Source: Bog-473 sp963817735 (lineage in GTDB: Bacteria > Actinomycetota > Acidimicrobiia > Acidimicrobiales > RAAP-2). Taken from it: DNA of 64,000 bases. The stretch lies in NCBI GenBank assembly GCA_963817735.1, contig CAWFPP010000010.1, forward strand, positions 186,001 through 250,000, read 5' to 3'. This document shows positions 61,177-64,000 of the stretch, piece after piece (the stretch's first letter is position 1; each line of letters begins with the position of its first letter). Made by a program: the position numbers and the translations under genes. The notes beneath the pieces are model-generated. The model made no database searches. It was not told the origin of the DNA and saw nothing but the letters and a program-made list of their open reading frames with translations.

Positions 61177-62034
61177 GTGCCCATCGCAGAGATCAACGGG
61201 GTGTCGATCGCCTACGAGCTGATCGGGGAGGCGGGCCAGCCCTGGGTGATCACGCCGGGAGGCCGCTTCACCAAGGAGTCCGCCGGCGTGCGCCAGCTGG
61301 CGCAGATCCTGGCCGAACACGGCAACCGGGTGCTCATCTGGGACCGTCCCAACTGCGGCGAGTCCGACGTGTGCTTCGAGGGCTCCTCGGAGTCCGCCAT
61401 GCAGGCCGACGCCCTGGCCGGGTTGCTGACGCACCTCGACATGACGCCGGCCATCATCATCGGCGGCTCGGGCGGCGCCCGCGTCTCCCTCCTCACCGCG
61501 GCGCGCCATCCCGAGACGGCGGCCGGTCTCGCCATCTGGTGGATCAGCGGGGGCATCTACGGCCTCTTGACGCTGGCCACGCACTACTGCGGCGGTTCGG
61601 TGGGCGCGGCGTGGATGCACGGCATGGAGGCGGTCGCGGACCTGCCCGAGTGGGCCGAGGTGCAGGAGCTGAACCCCTCCAATCGTCAACGGTTCCTGGA
61701 CCAGGACCGGGCCGAATTCATCGCCACGATGGAGCGCTGGATGCTGGCCTATTGCCCCCGCGACGACGAGCCCGTGCCCGGGCTGCCCGAAGCCGATGCC
61801 CGCGCGCTCGCCATCCCCGCGCTGGTCTTCCGCAGCGGGGAGAGCGACCCGCACCACACCAGGGCCACGTCCGAGGCGCTGGCAAAGATCCTGCCCAACT
61901 CGCGGCTCGTCGAGCCGCCATGGGGCGACCGCGAATGGATCGAGCGCGGCGAGGCCCGGGACGAAGGACTCTTCGCTCGTTGGACCCTCCTGGCTCCGCA
62001 GCTCTTGGAGTGGCAGGCCGAAGTTCTGGGCTGA
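61177..62034 (+). CDS. Alpha/beta hydrolase
   Basis: A 285-residue alpha/beta hydrolase. The nucleophile elbow is GGSGGARVSL, the oxyanion strand ITPGGRFTKES, and ILIWDRPNCGESD-like sequence is the typical strand-loop of small-molecule hydrolases. The His acid-base residue is not obvious: the expected C-terminal position reads LVEPPWGDREW, so the triad may be altered or lie elsewhere. GTG start after GAGGAG. Likely last enzyme gene of the 54-62 kb operon; ring-cleavage or thioester hydrolase roles are possible. Confidence 0.85.
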   Translation: MPIAEINGVSIAYELIGEAGQPWVITPGGRFTKESAGVRQLAQILAEHGNRVLIWDRPNCGESDVCFEGSSESAMQADALAGLLTHLDMTPAIIIGGSGGARVSLLTAARHPETAAGLAIWWISGGIYGLLTLATHYCGGSVGAAWMHGMEAVADLPEWAEVQELNPSNRQRFLDQDRAEFIATMERWMLAYCPRDDEPVPGLPEADARALAIPALVFRSGESDPHHTRATSEALAKILPNSRLVEPPWGDREWIERGEARDEGLFARWTLLAPQLLEWQAEVLG

Positions 62035-62085
62035 CCGCCTATTTCTGCGCGCTTCGTCTGGGCGGACGGGACCGTTCTCCTGTCG

Positions 62086-62304
62086 ATGGATGCTCACGAT
62101 TTCGCGGCGTCGCTGTCGGACGGGGAGATCCCGGCGGTCCTCGACGACCTCTTTCGTCGGAGGGCTGATGTCCAATACGCCATCGATCTTGTGTTGGATG
62201 AGGCGGACCGGCGGCGGGCCTACCGCAAGAACGGAGGCCGTCGCAACGGGGCCCTGCGCGGACGAGCGGTGGGGCAGGGCCGAGGCACACCACTGATGTC
62301 CTGA
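62086..62304 (+). CDS. Small hypothetical protein
   Basis: A 72-residue candidate with an acidic first half (FAASLSDGEIPAVLDDLFRR) and a very basic C-terminal half (KNGGRRNGALRGRAVG). No family recognised and no good ribosome site. Codon use looks coding in the first half only. Tentative. Confidence 0.4.
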   Translation: MDAHDFAASLSDGEIPAVLDDLFRRRADVQYAIDLVLDEADRRRAYRKNGGRRNGALRGRAVGQGRGTPLMS

Positions 62305-62475
62305 CGCCGGGCGAGGGACGCAGAACGGCACATTGAGGATGGTCGGGCAACCCTCCGGAACGCAGCTCTGGCTCTGGGTGCTGGTGGTACTCGAATCAAC
62401 TGATACATGAGTCGGGGTGGGAGGCATCGCGGGCAGACAGGGCATCGGTGGCCAGTTCTGCATTTGCAGTCTGGA

Positions 62476-63135
62476 ATGGTAAGAATCTCTTGCGTGCAGC
62501 GGGCGGTGGTTCTGGCAGTCACCCTCTTAGTCCTCGTCGCCGTGCTCACCGGATGCAGCAGCTCATCCAATCCCGAGTCTGCCGCCAAGGCCACAACCAC
62601 CGAAGCGAAGGCAGCGACGTCAACAACCTCGACGGCTCTGGCGCTGCCACCGACAGGCACCTCAACCTCGACTCCGATCCCCCCGCATTCGCCGCAGTGC
62701 ACGGCAACGGACCTGCGACCTTCCTGGCCCGGGATCGGTGATGGCGCATCCGGGGTCCTCTATTTCACCGTCAACCTCTTGAACTCGTCTCAGGTGACTT
62801 GTGCCACAGGCGGCTACGTCGGGGTCTCGGCGTACGAACCCTCGGGCGTTCTCATCGCGGCATCCGATTCGCGTGAGCCACTCGGCTCGGCCAACCCGCC
62901 GCCCACGCTCGCGGTCGACCCAGGCCAATCCGTGCACTTCATCGTGGGACTGCCCGACGTGAACCAAGCTGAGGGCGGAGCTGAATGCTCGACCACCGTC
63001 GGCGCGCTCCACCTGATACCGCCGAACGAGAGGACAGAGCTGCAAATCGCTACGCCCGTCCACTCGACCTACCCATCGCTCTGTGAGGGCACCATCTACG
63101 TGGGACCGCTCCAAAGCGGTGCTCTGAACCTTTGA
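62476..63135 (+). CDS. Lipoprotein with DUF4232-like domain
   Basis: A roughly 219-residue exported lipoprotein. A hydrophobic signal ends in the lipobox LTGC, followed by Ser/Thr/Ala-rich linker sequence and a beta-rich domain with Cys pairs (QCTATDLRPSW, LLNSSQVTCATGGYVGV, SLCEGTIYVGP), the DUF4232 pattern common in actinobacteria. Start may be ATG 62476 or GTG 62494, which gives a more compact signal peptide. Function unknown. Confidence 0.72.
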   Translation: MVRISCVQRAVVLAVTLLVLVAVLTGCSSSSNPESAAKATTTEAKAATSTTSTALALPPTGTSTSTPIPPHSPQCTATDLRPSWPGIGDGASGVLYFTVNLLNSSQVTCATGGYVGVSAYEPSGVLIAASDSREPLGSANPPPTLAVDPGQSVHFIVGLPDVNQAEGGAECSTTVGALHLIPPNERTELQIATPVHSTYPSLCEGTIYVGPLQSGALNL

Positions 63136-63160
63136 CGGGGATGCCCTGAACGAACGTCGG

Positions 63161-63718
63161 CTAGGAGTGCGGGTCCCATCGCCCACCTCCGAGACCGGCT
63201 GAAAAGATGCTGTTGGCTAGTTGCACCACGTCAACGTGCCCTGAGGTGTCGACTTCTATGAGTGGGGCGTCGAGGTCCAGCGGTAGCTGTTCGGTGGATG
63301 TCCAGCGCTCCATCACTTTGTCTGTTTGATGCTGAGGGAGGTGGCCAGGGTGACGATCCGGCGAGGCCGAACGGTTTCGGTAACGGTCGATCGCCATGTC
63401 CAACGGGCAGCGGCAATAGACCTGGAGCAGCGGACGTCCAATCTCCGTGAGTTCGGACTCGGCCACACCGCGCCAGAAGTGAGACTCCAGGACCGCCGAC
63501 CTCGCGTCCCCGGCCAAGGAGTACATGATCCTGTGGGATGCCCGGCCCAGGTTCTCCGACCATTCGAGGTCACCGGTTCCTAGGGCATCAAAGAGCGCCT
63601 CTTTGATGGCATCCTTTGAGATCAGAGGAAGGTTGAGGAGTGGAGCTAGAGTTCGGGCAAGAGTGGTTTTGCCGCTTCCAGGCACTCCTGAAACCACGAC
63701 GATGCCGTCGAAGACCAT
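63161..63718 (-). CDS. P-loop kinase-like AAA_33 protein
   Basis: A 185-residue P-loop protein: Walker A SGVPGSGKTTLAR, then LISKDAIKEALFD and LLQVYCRCPLDMAIDRYRNR, the layout of small-molecule or nucleotide kinases of the AAA_33/zeta-like group. No toxin-specific motif is visible. It is convergent with the lipoprotein gene, 25 nt apart. Substrate unknown. Confidence 0.8.
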   Translation of the reverse strand: MVFDGIVVVSGVPGSGKTTLARTLAPLLNLPLISKDAIKEALFDALGTGDLEWSENLGRASHRIMYSLAGDARSAVLESHFWRGVAESELTEIGRPLLQVYCRCPLDMAIDRYRNRSASPDRHPGHLPQHQTDKVMERWTSTEQLPLDLDAPLIEVDTSGHVDVVQLANSIFSAGLGGGRWDPHS

Positions 63719-63790
63719 GGTTCAAGTCTCGCGCCCGCAACATATGCGCACAGTGTCCCCGAACGACCGGGGAGGCAGTCTCGTGCAGGA

Positions 63791-64000
63791 TCAGAGACCG
63801 CCGCCCTGCCCGGCGCACGTGCCGCCGTCGTTGTCCGAGTTGGTCTCGTTTGGACACTCTGTATTGCTATAGATAACGCCCGTCATGATCGCTCCGGTCA
63901 TGATCGCTCCGGCCAGGTTGGCGTCGGTCAGGTTGGCGTCGGTCAGATTTGCTTGCTCAAGGTCGCCTGCGTCGAATGAGACGCCCGTGAGATTCGAACC
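63791..64000 (-). CDS. Pentapeptide-repeat protein, 5' end beyond the window
   Basis: The last 69 codons of a minus-strand gene. LEQANLTDANLTDANLAGA shows the A(N/D)LxxAxLxx pentapeptide beta-helix repeat, followed by a short Cys-containing tail (ECPNETNSDNDGG, TCAGQGGGL) and a stop at 63791-63793. No start is in view. Function cannot be assigned. Confidence 0.75.
   Translation of the reverse strand, partial: GSNLTGVSFDAGDLEQANLTDANLTDANLAGAIMTGAIMTGVIYSNTECPNETNSDNDGGTCAGQGGGL

Noticed and set aside
1..64000. CRISPR array
   Set aside because: No regularly spaced 25-40 bp repeats; only the short tandem repeats listed.

Overview
The window is high-GC DNA from an actinobacterium, most likely of the class Acidimicrobiia. 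Pointers are a luciferase-like F420-type oxidoreductase, multi-domain branched-chain ABC transporter fusions, a C-terminal GYWL/GG-rich repeat protein, DUF2510 and neocarzinostatin-like proteins, many GTG starts, and dense acyl-CoA, P450 and Rieske catabolic genes. The lineage call is inference; there is no rRNA here to confirm it.

Layout. 1-9.2 kb holds core and lipid genes: a partial aldo/keto reductase, SRPBCC and ABC1-kinase genes, a tightly overlapped run of two OB-fold (DUF35) proteins and two thiolase-fold proteins behind a KstR-like palindrome, a ferredoxin, gltX (frameshifted), a YdcF-like protein and a secreted neocarzinostatin-fold protein. tRNA-Gln(CUG) and tRNA-Glu(CUC) follow. 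The 3' part of tRNA-Glu (9471-9509) is repeated exactly at 18172-18210, so the 8.7 kb between them is read as a genomic island. Its cargo is an IS3 remnant, a PadR-controlled MacB/FtsX-type exporter, an amidohydrolase flanked by diverged direct repeats, a decayed toxin-antitoxin pair, a HicA-like/HTH/HEPN-like operon, and no visible integrase. From 18.3 to 21.4 kb a surface repeat protein (several frameshifts) is translationally coupled to an O-antigen-ligase-like polymerase.

22-44.7 kb is a catabolic region: TetR, P450, Rieske oxygenase with a small partner and a KshB-like reductase, aldehyde dehydrogenase, acyl-CoA dehydrogenases, SDRs, a TauD-type dioxygenase, an amidohydrolase that has lost its HxH motif, a CaiB-type CoA transferase, a quinone oxidoreductase, a phosphotransferase, an enoyl-CoA hydratase and several TetR regulators. 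45-51.7 kb encodes a complete branched-chain-type importer compressed into three polypeptides: a binding protein, an MFS-LivF fusion and a LivH-LivM-LivG fusion. 51.7-62 kb is a second catabolic block: SDR, esterase, TesB thioesterase, aldehyde dehydrogenase, P450, amidohydrolase-2, two acyl-CoA dehydrogenases and an alpha/beta hydrolase. The P450 and aldehyde dehydrogenase are close paralogs of those at 22.8 and 26.9 kb. The window ends with a lipoprotein, a P-loop kinase-like protein and a partial pentapeptide-repeat protein.

Together the genes suggest uptake and oxidation of a hydrophobic or carboxylated compound (steroid-, terpenoid- or aromatic-like) through hydroxylation, aldehyde oxidation, CoA activation and beta-oxidation-like steps. 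The substrate cannot be read from the sequence. At least five genes carry single-base frameshifts, mostly in homopolymers or GC-rich repeats, so residual assembly indels are a serious possibility.
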